DNA of 64,000 nt from Rhizobium mayense (GCF_030272705.1 NZ_JARFYM010000023.1:1-64000), one strand, 5' to 3'. Shown: positions 7,892-16,104, counted from the first letter of the stretch. Notes: a model not told the origin generated them from the sequence alone. Numbers and translations are program-made.

Positions 7892-8637
7892 GCGAAACCG
7901 CCCTTCTCGTCCGCGACCTCATCGCCGGCTACGAGCCCGGCGTCCCGATCGTTCGCGGCGCATCGATCACGGTCCATCAAGGCGAGATCGTCGTCGTCCT
8001 CGGCCCGAACGGCGCGGGCAAATCAAGTTTCATCAAGGCGATCGCCGGCCTCGTGCCGGTCACCGGCGGCACGGTCTTGCTCGATGGCAAGGACATTACC
8101 GCAGCACCCGCCCATACCATGGTCCGACTCGGGCTCGCCTTCGTGCCGCAGACGGAAAATGTCTTCCCGCTGATGTCGGTCGAGGACAATCTGAAAGTGG
8201 CCGGCGGCATCCTGAAGCCAAGAGAGATCCCTGGCCGTATCGCGGAGATGTACGAGACCTTCCCCGATCTCGCCCGCCACCGCCGCATTGCCGCAGGCAA
8301 CCTGTCGGGTGGTCAGCGCCAGATGCTGGCGGTCGCCCGCGCCCTGATCGTGCATCCGAAGGTGCTGGTGCTGGACGAGCCTTCGGCGGGTCTCTCGCCG
8401 AAATTCGTTTCCATGGTCTTCGAGATGCTGACTGAGATCCGTAAAGGGGGCGTCACCATCCTGCTCGTCGAGCAGAATGCCAAGGCCGCATTGGCGATCG
8501 GCGACCGTGCCTATGTCCTCGTCGAGGGCAAGGACCGGCATGAGGGTGTTGCCTCTGAACTCTGGAACGACCCCGTCGTCGCCGAACTCTATCTCGGCCA
8601 GCGCCCGTCGCACACCAAGTCGGGAGGCGCAGCATGA
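7888..8637 (+). CDS. ABC transporter ATP-binding protein (LivF type)
   Basis: 249 residues with intact Walker A (GPNGAGKSS), signature (LSGGQRQ) and Walker B (VLVLDEPSAG). The C-terminal AELYLGQ is typical of LivF. It forms the ATPase heterodimer with the preceding LivG-type protein. The start and stop overlap their neighbours by 4 bases. Confidence 0.92.
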   Translation: MSETALLVRDLIAGYEPGVPIVRGASITVHQGEIVVVLGPNGAGKSSFIKAIAGLVPVTGGTVLLDGKDITAAPAHTMVRLGLAFVPQTENVFPLMSVEDNLKVAGGILKPREIPGRIAEMYETFPDLARHRRIAAGNLSGGQRQMLAVARALIVHPKVLVLDEPSAGLSPKFVSMVFEMLTEIRKGGVTILLVEQNAKAALAIGDRAYVLVEGKDRHEGVASELWNDPVVAELYLGQRPSHTKSGGAA

Positions 8638-9542
8638 GCCTGCAATTCATTGTCGATGGGCTGCTGACCGGCTCGATGATCGGCCTTGGCGCCATCGGCG
8701 TGACGCTCACCTATTCGATCCTGCGCTTCTCCAACTTCGCCCATGGCGATTTCATGGCCTGGGGCACCTATGCGACGCTCGCCGTCGTCAGCGCCATCGG
8801 CGCCATGTTCGGCAAGATCGCGCCGATCGGCCCGCTCTCCTTCGGCTGGCCGCTCATCGTAGCGGTCATCATCGCCATGGGGCTGACAGGCCTGCTGGCG
8901 CTGCTCCTCGACATGGTTCTCTTCGCGCGGCTGCGGGCCAAGGGCCAGGCGATCATCGTCGTTATGGCGAGCTTCGGCGCCTCAATGGCGCTGCGCAGTC
9001 TCTTGGAATTTCTCTTTACCTCGCGGCCAACCTATTTCAGCCGCGCCATCCAGATCGCCATGCCCATTGGTTTCGGCATCCGCATCACCCCGGATCAGAT
9101 CGTGCTGCTGCTGGTAACCGCTATCCTCGTTCTCGGCGTGCATCTTCTGATAACGCGCACGCAGACCGGCCGCTCCATGCAGGCGCTGAGCCAGAACCCG
9201 GCGCTTGCCCGCGTCGTCGGCATCGATGTCGCCAAGGTCGTGCGCGTCACCTGGCTGGTCGGTGGAGCGCTCGCCTGCGTCGCCGGCGTGATGATCGGCA
9301 TTCTCGTGCAGATCCGGCCGCTGATGGGCTTCGACATGCTGTTGCCGATGTTTGCCGCCGCCATCCTCGGCGGCATTGGCAGCGTGCCCGGCGCCGTCCT
9401 CGGCGGACTGATCATCGGCCTGGCAGAAGCCGGCGCGGTGCAGTTGATCGGCGCGGAATGGCGTGCCGCCGTCTCCTTCATCATCCTGATGGCGGTGCTG
9501 TTCGTCCGGCCGATCGGCCTCTTCGGAGTGAAGGAACGATGA
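8634..9542 (+). CDS. ABC transporter permease (LivH type)
   Basis: 302 residues, a multi-spanning inner-membrane protein of the branched-chain-amino-acid permease family. Typical features are the N-terminal LTYSILRFSNFAHGDFMAWG, the loop LARVVGIDVAKVVRVTW, and the C-terminal AAILGGIGSVPGAVLGG followed by VRPIGLFGVKER. The next gene starts inside its stop codon. Confidence 0.92.
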   Translation: MSLQFIVDGLLTGSMIGLGAIGVTLTYSILRFSNFAHGDFMAWGTYATLAVVSAIGAMFGKIAPIGPLSFGWPLIVAVIIAMGLTGLLALLLDMVLFARLRAKGQAIIVVMASFGASMALRSLLEFLFTSRPTYFSRAIQIAMPIGFGIRITPDQIVLLLVTAILVLGVHLLITRTQTGRSMQALSQNPALARVVGIDVAKVVRVTWLVGGALACVAGVMIGILVQIRPLMGFDMLLPMFAAAILGGIGSVPGAVLGGLIIGLAEAGAVQLIGAEWRAAVSFIILMAVLFVRPIGLFGVKER

Positions 9543-10525
9543 TGGATCTTGTCGGTTATGGCGCATTCTTCCTGACCACGGCGCTGATCTTCTCGCTGAT
9601 CACCCTCGGACTGAACCTGCAATGGGGCCTGACCGGCCTCTTCAACGTCGGCCTCGCCGGCTTCGTCGCCATTGGTGCCTATACGTCGGCGCTCCTGACG
9701 ACGCCGGACACGGCCGGCCGTTTGGGCGGTTTCGACATGCCGATCCTGATCGGCTGGCTCGGCGCCATGGTGATCGCCGGCGCCGCCGCGGCCATCACCG
9801 GTATCGCCACCCTCAGGCTGAGGTCCGATTACCTCGCTATCACCACTTTCGGCGTCGCCGTCGTCGTCCAGCTCGTGGCACTGAATGCGCAGAGCTTGAC
9901 CGGCGGTCCTTTCGGCGTTGGTTTCATTCCGCGCCCCTTCGCCGCCCTGGCCGAGACACCATTGCTGTTCAATCTCTCCAATCTTGCCGTCGCCGCCGTG
10001 GTGACGCTGATTGTTTTCCTCGCCCTGGAACATCTGTCGCGCAGTCCCTGGGGACGTGTGCTGAAAGCGCTGCGCGAAGACGAACGCGCCGCCATTTCGC
10101 TTGGCAAGAGCGCGCGCTTCTACCGGGTGCAGGCCTTCGCCGTCGGCGGCGCGATCATGGGGCTGGCGGGTGCGGTGCAGGCGCATTTCATCGGCTTCAT
10201 CGCCCCGGACAATTACGTGCCTACGCTGACCTTTCAGGTCTGGGTGATGCTGATTGTCGGCGGCTCCGGCAGCAACAAGGGCGCGGTCATCGGAAGCATC
10301 CTCGTCTGGGCGATATGGGCCGGCTCCGGCGCGCTGACCAGCGTGCTCTTCACACCGGAACAACAAGCCCGCGCCGCCTCGCTGCAGATCGTCGCCATCG
10401 GCGTGATGCTCTGCGTCATCCTGCTCATCCGCCCCAATGGTCTCTTCGGCGACATGCCCCGCCGCCCGCGCTTCGGCAAGCGGAAACAAAAGGTCGTCAT
10501 CGATGAAAGCGGTGCGACGCCATGA
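9539..10525 (+). CDS. ABC transporter permease (LivM type)
   Basis: 328 residues, partner permease of the LivH-type protein. Family marks are GLNLQWGLTGLFNVGLAGFV, RLRSDYLAITTFG, the EAA-like loop ALREDERAAISLGK and MLIVGGSGSNKGAVIG. The ATG at 9539 overlaps the previous stop; a longer open frame from 8477 merely runs antiparallel in phase through livF/livH and is not coding. With the binding protein at 2596-3858 it completes a hydrophobic-amino-acid-type uptake system. Confidence 0.92.
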   Translation: MMDLVGYGAFFLTTALIFSLITLGLNLQWGLTGLFNVGLAGFVAIGAYTSALLTTPDTAGRLGGFDMPILIGWLGAMVIAGAAAAITGIATLRLRSDYLAITTFGVAVVVQLVALNAQSLTGGPFGVGFIPRPFAALAETPLLFNLSNLAVAAVVTLIVFLALEHLSRSPWGRVLKALREDERAAISLGKSARFYRVQAFAVGGAIMGLAGAVQAHFIGFIAPDNYVPTLTFQVWVMLIVGGSGSNKGAVIGSILVWAIWAGSGALTSVLFTPEQQARAASLQIVAIGVMLCVILLIRPNGLFGDMPRRPRFGKRKQKVVIDESGATP

Positions 10526-10573
10526 GGTATGGTTTTTGTCAGGCATGTCCTGTTTTGCCGCACTCTCGACGCT

Positions 10574-10698
10574 GGCCCCTCACCCTAGCCCTCTCCCCGC
10601 AACGCGGGGAGAGGGGACGACGAAGCGAGATAGCCACGTCCGCAACAGCAGCGCCCCCTCTCCCCGCATCGGCGGGGAGAGGGTTGGGGTGAGGGGCC
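10574..10698. repeat. RIME-like intergenic mosaic repeat, two palindromic units
   Basis: Two palindromes in inverted order: a left unit (GGCCCCTCACCCTAGCC, CTCTCCCCGC / GCGGGGAGAG) and a right unit (CTCTCCCCGC / GCGGGGAGAG, then GGGGTGAGGGGCC). The outer arms of about 26 bases, at 10574-10600 and 10671-10698, are inverted copies of each other with a few mismatches. Size and composition fit the RIME-type elements known from rhizobia. The right edge supplies the GAGGGG directly upstream of the oxidase start codon. Confidence 0.7.
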
Positions 10699-12027
10699 AT
10701 GTACAGAAGTCCCTCATCGGCAGACAAGCCTGACCAGCAGAAACAACCAATCTCCCTCTGGCACGCCACCAGCTGTAACCGCAAAACCAGACCGCCGCTG
10801 GAAACCGATATCGATGCCGACCTCGCCATCATCGGCGGCGGATTCTCAGGCCTCTCGACGGCATTGCATGCTGCGGAAAAAGGGCTTTCGGTCGTGGTAT
10901 TGGAGGCTGAAATCGTTGCCTGGGGAGCGACCGGCCGTAATGCCGGTTTCGTGGTGCCGAACTTCGCCAAGATGGATCCCGATAACATCATCGCACATCT
11001 CGGCCCCGAGCGTGGTGAGCGACTGATCCAGATGGCCGCCGGCAGCGCCGATCTGGTCTTCGATCTGATCAGGCGCCACGATATCGATTGCGATGCATTG
11101 CAAAGCGGCTGGATTCAGCCGGCACATTCGCCCGCCGCGTTCGAAAAGGTCAAATCTCGTGCCGAACAATGGACAAGCCGCGGACGTCCGGCCGTGATCC
11201 TCGATCGGCAGGCGGTTCGAGATACCACAGGCGCGGACGGTTATTTCGGCGGCTGGATGGACAAGTCCGGCGGCGTTTTAAATCCCGTCGGCTATGCATA
11301 TGGTCTTGCCGCGGCTGCCGAAGCGGCAGGCGCGCGCATCTTCGAACATTCTCCCGTTGGTTCGATCCAACACGCAGGCGACGGATGGGTGCTCACAACC
11401 ACAGGCGGAAAGGTCCGGGCCGGCAAAGTCGTCGTAGCCGCCAATGCCTACGGCGGCCGGCTCAATCCGATGCTGGCGCGCACCTATTTTCCGCTCAAGG
11501 TCTTCCAGATCGCAACGGAGCCGCTGCCGGCTTCGGCACGGCAACGTTTGTTGCCAGGCGGCCAATGCGTTTCCGATACGCGGCGCAATCTCTTCACCTT
11601 CCGATTCGATGCCGAAAATCGGCTGATTACCGGCGGCATGCATGTCATCGGCCCAGGCGCGGATGAGCGCGTGCCGCGCGCCATCCACCGGCGCCTCGCC
11701 CGTCATCTGAATCTCAGGGATATTCCGCCGCTTGCCTATAGCTGGTCCGGCATCGCTGCCGTCGAGCCGGATTTCCTGCCGCATCTGGTAGATCTTGCCA
11801 CGGGCCTTGTCGCTGGCTTTGCCTGCAACGGCCGCGGCATCGCCATGACGACGGCCATGGGCCGTGTATTGGGCGATTGGGCTGCGGGCGCAAAGCCCGA
11901 CGATCTGCCGATCCCCTTCGCGCCGCCGGCGCCGATCCCGTTTCACGGCCTGCTCAAACATGCGCCGAACATGCTGCTCCCGTGGAGCATGCTGCGCGAC
12001 CGGCTGGACGAATGCGCCGGCTCCTGA
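10699..12027 (+). CDS. FAD-dependent oxidoreductase, DAO (glycine/D-amino-acid oxidase) family
   Basis: 442 residues. The dinucleotide-binding motif DLAIIGGGFSGLSTALHAAE is near residues 41-60, followed by the acidic strand end VVVLEAE and ATGRNAGF, where FAD contacts lie in this family. The C-terminal region has FAGFACNGRGIAMTTAMG-like sequence (AGFACNGRGIA), as in gamma-glutamylputrescine oxidase-like enzymes. Such enzymes oxidise amino groups to imines with release of H2O2 or electron transfer. It follows the transporter operon after a 173-base gap filled with the repeat, so its role in the same pathway is plausible. The start codon lies exactly at the repeat edge. Confidence 0.85.
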   Translation: MYRSPSSADKPDQQKQPISLWHATSCNRKTRPPLETDIDADLAIIGGGFSGLSTALHAAEKGLSVVVLEAEIVAWGATGRNAGFVVPNFAKMDPDNIIAHLGPERGERLIQMAAGSADLVFDLIRRHDIDCDALQSGWIQPAHSPAAFEKVKSRAEQWTSRGRPAVILDRQAVRDTTGADGYFGGWMDKSGGVLNPVGYAYGLAAAAEAAGARIFEHSPVGSIQHAGDGWVLTTTGGKVRAGKVVVAANAYGGRLNPMLARTYFPLKVFQIATEPLPASARQRLLPGGQCVSDTRRNLFTFRFDAENRLITGGMHVIGPGADERVPRAIHRRLARHLNLRDIPPLAYSWSGIAAVEPDFLPHLVDLATGLVAGFACNGRGIAMTTAMGRVLGDWAAGAKPDDLPIPFAPPAPIPFHGLLKHAPNMLLPWSMLRDRLDECAGS

Positions 12028-12040
12028 TCTCAAAAAGGTT

Positions 12041-12074
12041 GCGCCTGCGGTATCGGCGCAGATACCGCAGGCGC
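12041..12074 (-). terminator. bidirectional-looking hairpin, T-run on minus strand
   Basis: Perfect 14-bp stem GCGCCTGCGGTATC / GATACCGCAGGCGC with a 6-base loop, lying between convergent genes. On the minus strand it is followed by AACCTTTTTG, so it most likely ends the Bax-inhibitor-1 gene transcript; it may also stop the oxidase transcript. Confidence 0.7.
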
Positions 12075-12122
12075 GTCATGCGTCCCTACTAACCCCCAGT
12101 GGGACGCAATCTATTGTCTGGA

Positions 12123-12839
12123 TCACTCCCGCTCGCCCGTGAAATTCAGGAGAAGCTGGAAGATGTTGACGAAGTTCAGGTAGAGCGACAGGGCACCGAA
12201 GACGGCCAGCTTCTGCGAGGATTCCTGGTCGTAATTCTCGGCATATTGCTCCTTGATGTTCTGCGTATCCCAGGCGGTCAGGCCGACGAAGACGACGATG
12301 CCGATGACCGAGATTGCAAACTGCAGCGCGCTCGAAGCCAGGAAGATATTGACGACGCCGGCGATGATCACGCCGAACAGACCCATCATCAGGAACGAGC
12401 CGATGTTGGAAAGGTCACGCTTGGTCGTGTAGCCATAGAGACTGGTCGCGCCGAACATGGTTGCGGCGATGAAGAAGGTCCGCGCGATGCTGGTGCCGGT
12501 GAAGACCAGGAAGATTGAGGCGAGCGACAGGCCCATGACGGCGCAGAATGCCCAGAACATCGTCTGCGCGGTACTCGCCGACATCGACTGGATGCGGAAC
12601 GAGAAGAACAGCACGAAGCCAAGCGGCGCCAGCATGACGACCCACTTCAGCGGCGTCTGGAAGATTGGCACATAGAGCGCCGGTGTCGTACCGACGATCA
12701 GCGCAACGATGCCGGTCACCACAAGGCCGATGCCCATGTAGTTGTAGACGCGCAGCATATGCTTGCGCAGGCCTTCGTCGAAGAGCGCCTGCGAGCCGGC
12801 GGCGGCTCCATAGCTGTATCGCGGATTGGTCGGGTTCAT
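12123..12839 (-). CDS. Bax inhibitor-1/YccA family membrane protein
   Basis: 238 residues with about seven hydrophobic segments. BI-1 family features include VYNYMGIGLVVTG, SLYGYTTKRDLSNIGSFL and the C-terminal AWDTQNIKEQY with ALSLYLNFVNIFQLLL. In this family paired aspartates form a pH-sensitive calcium leak; the role in bacteria is unclear. An AGGAGAACG site precedes the ATG. It lies 22 bases after the anti-sigma gene and may be co-transcribed with the sigma operon. Confidence 0.92.
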   Translation of the reverse strand: MNPTNPRYSYGAAAGSQALFDEGLRKHMLRVYNYMGIGLVVTGIVALIVGTTPALYVPIFQTPLKWVVMLAPLGFVLFFSFRIQSMSASTAQTMFWAFCAVMGLSLASIFLVFTGTSIARTFFIAATMFGATSLYGYTTKRDLSNIGSFLMMGLFGVIIAGVVNIFLASSALQFAISVIGIVVFVGLTAWDTQNIKEQYAENYDQESSQKLAVFGALSLYLNFVNIFQLLLNFTGERE

Positions 12840-12861
12840 GGTCGTTCTCCTTTAATTCAAA

Positions 12862-13632
12862 CTAATACAAGGTACGGGCGAGCTTTTCGGCCTCGCCGTC
12901 GAGTACGGCCGCCTTGCCGTCGCCAATCAGCGCGTAGGCAACCTCGCCGATCTGCCAATACGCAGCCTGAACGTTGTCGCGCTTGACATGACTGACCTTC
13001 TGGACGGCGAAATTGCCTGGACGGACGGCAAACAGCGACAATTGCCCGCCTTGGCCGGCATTGACCGTCAATTCAACGCTCGGGCCGAAATCGGACGGAT
13101 AAATCTGCGCATCGGTGACGTGCCAGCCTTCCGGCAGTGTCGGCAGGACGATCGCCGTCGACGCGCGGATCTCGTCCGGATTGTAGGCCGCATGCGCCGG
13201 CTGCGATTTCATCGCTTCGCGAACGGCCGTTGCCCGGTAGGCCTGCACCGCATCATCGACGAAAGCGGGCGCCGGAACGGATGCGTTGACTTCGCTCGCG
13301 GTAAAGGCGCCGAAGGACGTGTGCGCGACCCAGCCGGCCGCCATCAGCATGGCGACAGCGGCAACCCGCTGGAACGAGTTCAGAACCCAGCCATAAGCGA
13401 GCCCGCGCTCCAGTCGCCGTGCGGCTTCGCGCGTTTCCGCCTTCGCCGCCAGTCCTTCGCCAGCGAGCGCCATGCGCAGCTCGCCGCGGATGCTCTTGTC
13501 GGCCATGACCTTGGCAGCGATCGCCGGATGTTCCGAAAGGTAGGATTCCACCTCGACACGGCGCGCGACAGCCAGTTCACCATCGACATAGGCGTCGAGA
13601 TCGGCGTCGATGACGGGATCAATTGTTTTCAT
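12862..13632 (-). CDS. membrane anti-sigma factor
   Basis: 256 residues. The N-terminal cytoplasmic helix bundle (DADLDAYVDGELAVARRVEVE, LSEHPAIAAKVM) resembles anti-sigma domains of the ChrR/RskA type. One transmembrane segment lies near residues 90-108 (RVAAVAMLMAAGWVAHTSF), followed by a periplasmic domain. The zinc-binding HxxxCxxC of classic ZAS anti-sigmas is absent: the region has no cysteine. It overlaps the sigma gene by 14 bases, the usual arrangement for a sigma/anti-sigma pair. Confidence 0.82.
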   Translation of the reverse strand: MKTIDPVIDADLDAYVDGELAVARRVEVESYLSEHPAIAAKVMADKSIRGELRMALAGEGLAAKAETREAARRLERGLAYGWVLNSFQRVAAVAMLMAAGWVAHTSFGAFTASEVNASVPAPAFVDDAVQAYRATAVREAMKSQPAHAAYNPDEIRASTAIVLPTLPEGWHVTDAQIYPSDFGPSVELTVNAGQGGQLSLFAVRPGNFAVQKVSHVKRDNVQAAYWQIGEVAYALIGDGKAAVLDGEAEKLARTLY

Positions 13633-14158
13633 TGCCGCCTCCTTCGATGAGCCGGAGATGCGAGCCCGCGCGCGATGTCTCCTCGAAATTCCTCAGGCTG
13701 GCGCGCGCGCGGGCGATGCGGGACATCAGCGTCCCGACGGGAATGCCGAGCGCGAATGCTGCCTCCTGATAGGAAAGGTCCTCGATCGCCACGAGATGCA
13801 GCGCCTCGCGCTGCTCTTCCGGCAGATTAAAGAATGCGTCGCGCACCTGTTTCAGACGCACCGCATGATCTTGCGAAGCCGGGAGCGACTGATCGAATTC
13901 GGCGGCAGCCTCTTCATGGCGCCGATTGAGCGAACGGGCCTGTCGCAGCCGGTCGATATGGGCATTGTGCAGGATTGAAAGCAGCCAGGTTCGCAGGTTC
14001 GCGCCGCGGCGGAACGACGACTTCCGTTCGTAGGCCTTGACCAGCGCATCATGCACCAGGTCCTCCGCCTCATCCGCGTTGCGGACCAGCGAACGGGCAT
14101 AACGTCTCAGCGAACCGAGCTGCCCCAAAACATCGAATGTGCGTCCTTTGCGTTCCAT
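13619..14158 (-). CDS. ECF-family RNA polymerase sigma factor
   Basis: 179 residues. Region 2 (RYARSLVRNADEAEDLVHDAL, then TWLLSILHNAHIDRLR) and region 4 (NLPEEQREALHLVAIEDLSYQ, GIPVGTLMSRIARAR) are intact. No extra domains are present. It overlaps the anti-sigma gene downstream and follows the bestrophin gene by 64 bases. An ECF-like promoter ends only about 8 bases before the ATG, so the message may be leaderless or translation may begin at a nearby downstream TTG. Confidence 0.92.
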   Translation of the reverse strand: MERKGRTFDVLGQLGSLRRYARSLVRNADEAEDLVHDALVKAYERKSSFRRGANLRTWLLSILHNAHIDRLRQARSLNRRHEEAAAEFDQSLPASQDHAVRLKQVRDAFFNLPEEQREALHLVAIEDLSYQEAAFALGIPVGTLMSRIARARASLRNFEETSRAGSHLRLIEGGGNENN

Positions 14159-14165
14159 ACCCCAA

Positions 14166-14193
14166 TATACGGAAGCTGAGGCGGCCTTATTCC
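14166..14193 (-). promoter_or_regulatory. putative ECF-sigma promoter upstream of the sigma gene
   Basis: Read on the minus strand: GGAATAA at 14193-14187, 15 bases, then CGTATA at 14171-14166. This matches the general ECF form (GGAAT, about 17 bases, CGT) and suggests autoregulation. It fills the gap between the bestrophin stop and the sigma start. Confidence 0.5.
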
Positions 14194-14222
14194 ATGGACC
14201 GGCGAATATTTTTGCCGATTGC

Positions 14223-15146
14223 TTACATCAGCACGAAATCCTTCGGCTGCGGCAGCGGCGGCAGATCGGTTTCGCCAAGCGCTTCTCGCAGATTGATCTC
14301 GATCGTATCGGCGAGAGCACCGATCGCCAGCGCATTCGGGCGGTTGCTGAATGGATCCTCCAACTCGTCCCCCAGCGCGTCGAGGCCGAAGAAGGTATAG
14401 GCCACGAGGGCCGCCACAAAAGGCGAGCCCCGGCCGAGCGTATCCACGAAACCGAAGGGCAGCAGGAAACAGAAGAGATAGGCCGTACGATGCAAGAGCA
14501 GCGTATAGCCGAAGGGCAGCGGCGTATTGCGGAGGCGTTCGCAAGCTGCCTGCGCTGCCCCCATCTGGCCGACGCTGGCATCGAGCATCTGATATTGGAT
14601 ATCCGAAATTCCGCCTCCGGCCCGCAAACGCGCTAGGTCGGCCGACATCAGGCGCAGAAGCAGATCCGGCCGATTTTGAGCCGTGCGATAGAACTCGACT
14701 TCGCTCGGCGTCAGATGACGCAAAACCTTGCTCTCGTCTCCGCCCGGCCGCAGATGGCAAACCAGCGCCTGCGTGAAGGCCATAGTCAAGCGCAGCAGGT
14801 TCCGTCGCGCCGCACCACCGGCCTCCCCTGTCGCCTCCAATATCAGCGTTTGACGGGCGAAGCCGCGGGCCGCATAGACAAGCTGGCCCCAATTGCGCCG
14901 TCCCTCCCACCAGCGGTCGTAGCAGGCGTTGTTGCGAAAGCCGAGAAATATCGAAAGCGCGATGCCGAGCAGCGCGAACGGCGAACCGCTGAACGAGAGG
15001 ATCACGTTCGGCCGCTCCTGATGCCCCCAGACGATCAGCGCCGACAGCAGGAAGATCACGACGATCTGCGGCAGTATCTGGCGGATAATCGAACCGCGAA
15101 CTATGAAGAAAAGCTGGAAGAGACCTGGTCGGTCACGGACGATCAT
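14223..15146 (-). CDS. bestrophin-like (YneE/UPF0187) membrane channel
   Basis: 307 residues from the chosen ATG. Bestrophin-family marks are the N-terminal MIVRDRPGLFQLFF, the region GIALSIFLGFRNNACYDRWW, and the C-terminal YTFFGLDALGDELEDPFSN calcium-clasp-like segment. Hydrophobic segments are consistent with a pentameric anion or cation channel of the inner membrane. The upstream ATG at 15203 would add 19 residues not typical of the family, but no strong ribosome-binding site favours either start. Confidence 0.85.
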   Translation of the reverse strand: MIVRDRPGLFQLFFIVRGSIIRQILPQIVVIFLLSALIVWGHQERPNVILSFSGSPFALLGIALSIFLGFRNNACYDRWWEGRRNWGQLVYAARGFARQTLILEATGEAGGAARRNLLRLTMAFTQALVCHLRPGGDESKVLRHLTPSEVEFYRTAQNRPDLLLRLMSADLARLRAGGGISDIQYQMLDASVGQMGAAQAACERLRNTPLPFGYTLLLHRTAYLFCFLLPFGFVDTLGRGSPFVAALVAYTFFGLDALGDELEDPFSNRPNALAIGALADTIEINLREALGETDLPPLPQPKDFVLM

Positions 15147-15276
15147 GACGAAGAGCACTCTGTTTGATGCCTGGGGAATGGAGGAATACACCAGGCATCG
15201 CAAGAGTAACGAGCATTTCCTGCAAAGCTGCCGTGATCGGCCAGCATCGCCAGCACTTCAAGCAGGTCGAACGGCG

Positions 15277-16029
15277 CTACTTCGCCGAGGCGCTCGCTTC
15301 GACCAGAACCGGATCGGCGCGATAGTCCTTCGGGAAAATGCGTTGCAGATTTTTGATCTTCGGCAGGTCGTTGATGACGATGTAGGGGTAATTGGGATGC
15401 GTCGTCAGGAAGTCCTGGTGATAGTCCTCCGCAGCATAGAACTGCCGCGCCGGCTCGATCTTGGTGACAACAGCCCCATCGAAAACCTTGGCATGATTGA
15501 GCTGGTCGATATAGGCCTTGGCAACGTTGGCCTGCTCCGCGTTGGTCGGAAAGATTGCCGAGCGATATTGCGTGCCGCTATCCGGCCCCTGATAGTTGAG
15601 CTCCGTCGGATCATGGGCGACGGAGAAGTAGATCTGCAAGAGATGCCCGTAGCTGATCTTGTGCGGATCGAAGACGATGCGCACGGATTCGGCATGCCCC
15701 GTATCGCCGGTGCTCACCATCTCATAATGGGCCGCGTCCTTGTTGCCGCCGGCATAGCCCGACGTGGCGCTGATGACGCCGTTGACGTGCTGGAACACGC
15801 CCTGCACGCCCCAGAAGCAGCCGCCCGCGAGAATGGTGGTTTCCGCGCTGGCGGAGCCCGCCTTTTCGTCCACGATCGGCGCCGGAATGACGCGCGCGTC
15901 TTCGGCCGAGGCGCGGCTGACAAATTGCAGTGCTACGCCGGCAAGCAAGACCGCGCCGACGGCAAAGGCGGCAGGACGGGCAACGCGCGACAATGTCCTG
16001 CGGATCGTATCTTTCGATGGACCGTTCAT
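15277..16029 (-). CDS. msrA: peptide-methionine (S)-S-oxide reductase
   Basis: 250 residues. The catalytic cysteine lies in the GGCFWG motif, followed by GYAGGNKDAAHYE and YFSVAHDPTELNYQGPDSGT, all standard for MsrA. The first about 40 residues form an N-terminal anchor or signal (RPAAFAVGAVLLAGVALQF), so this is an exported or membrane-tethered form repairing oxidised envelope proteins. A GGAGGAGAAG site precedes the ATG at 16029. An ECF-like promoter about 50 bases upstream links it to the nearby sigma factor. Confidence 0.93.
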   Translation of the reverse strand: MNGPSKDTIRRTLSRVARPAAFAVGAVLLAGVALQFVSRASAEDARVIPAPIVDEKAGSASAETTILAGGCFWGVQGVFQHVNGVISATSGYAGGNKDAAHYEMVSTGDTGHAESVRIVFDPHKISYGHLLQIYFSVAHDPTELNYQGPDSGTQYRSAIFPTNAEQANVAKAYIDQLNHAKVFDGAVVTKIEPARQFYAAEDYHQDFLTTHPNYPYIVINDLPKIKNLQRIFPKDYRADPVLVEASASAK

Positions 16030-16075
16030 GATCTTCTCCTCCTGGCAGCGATTATAAAATCTCTCGTCACCAGGG

Positions 16076-16104
16076 GATACGGGACGACCGCGCTTTTTGT
16101 TACA
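16076..16104 (-). promoter_or_regulatory. putative ECF-sigma promoter of msrA
   Basis: Minus strand: TGTAAC at 16104-16099, 17-base spacer, CGTATC at 16081-16076. This is the classical ECF promoter pattern. It gives a leader of about 40 bases before the msrA start at 16029. Confidence 0.55.

Noticed and set aside
8477..9538. N-terminal extension of the LivM-type permease frame
   Set aside because: The frame is open through livF and livH but reads as an Arg/His/Pro-rich shadow; the permease begins with MMDLVGYG at 9539.
9095..10546. Minus-strand open frame of 483 codons opposite the permease genes
   Set aside because: Low-complexity Asp/Glu/His/Gly-rich translation typical of antisense reading of a GC-rich membrane-protein gene; the plus-strand permeases are certain.
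10574..10698. CRISPR-like repeat structure
   Set aside because: There are only two inverted palindromic units and no regularly spaced direct repeats; it fits a RIME-like element.
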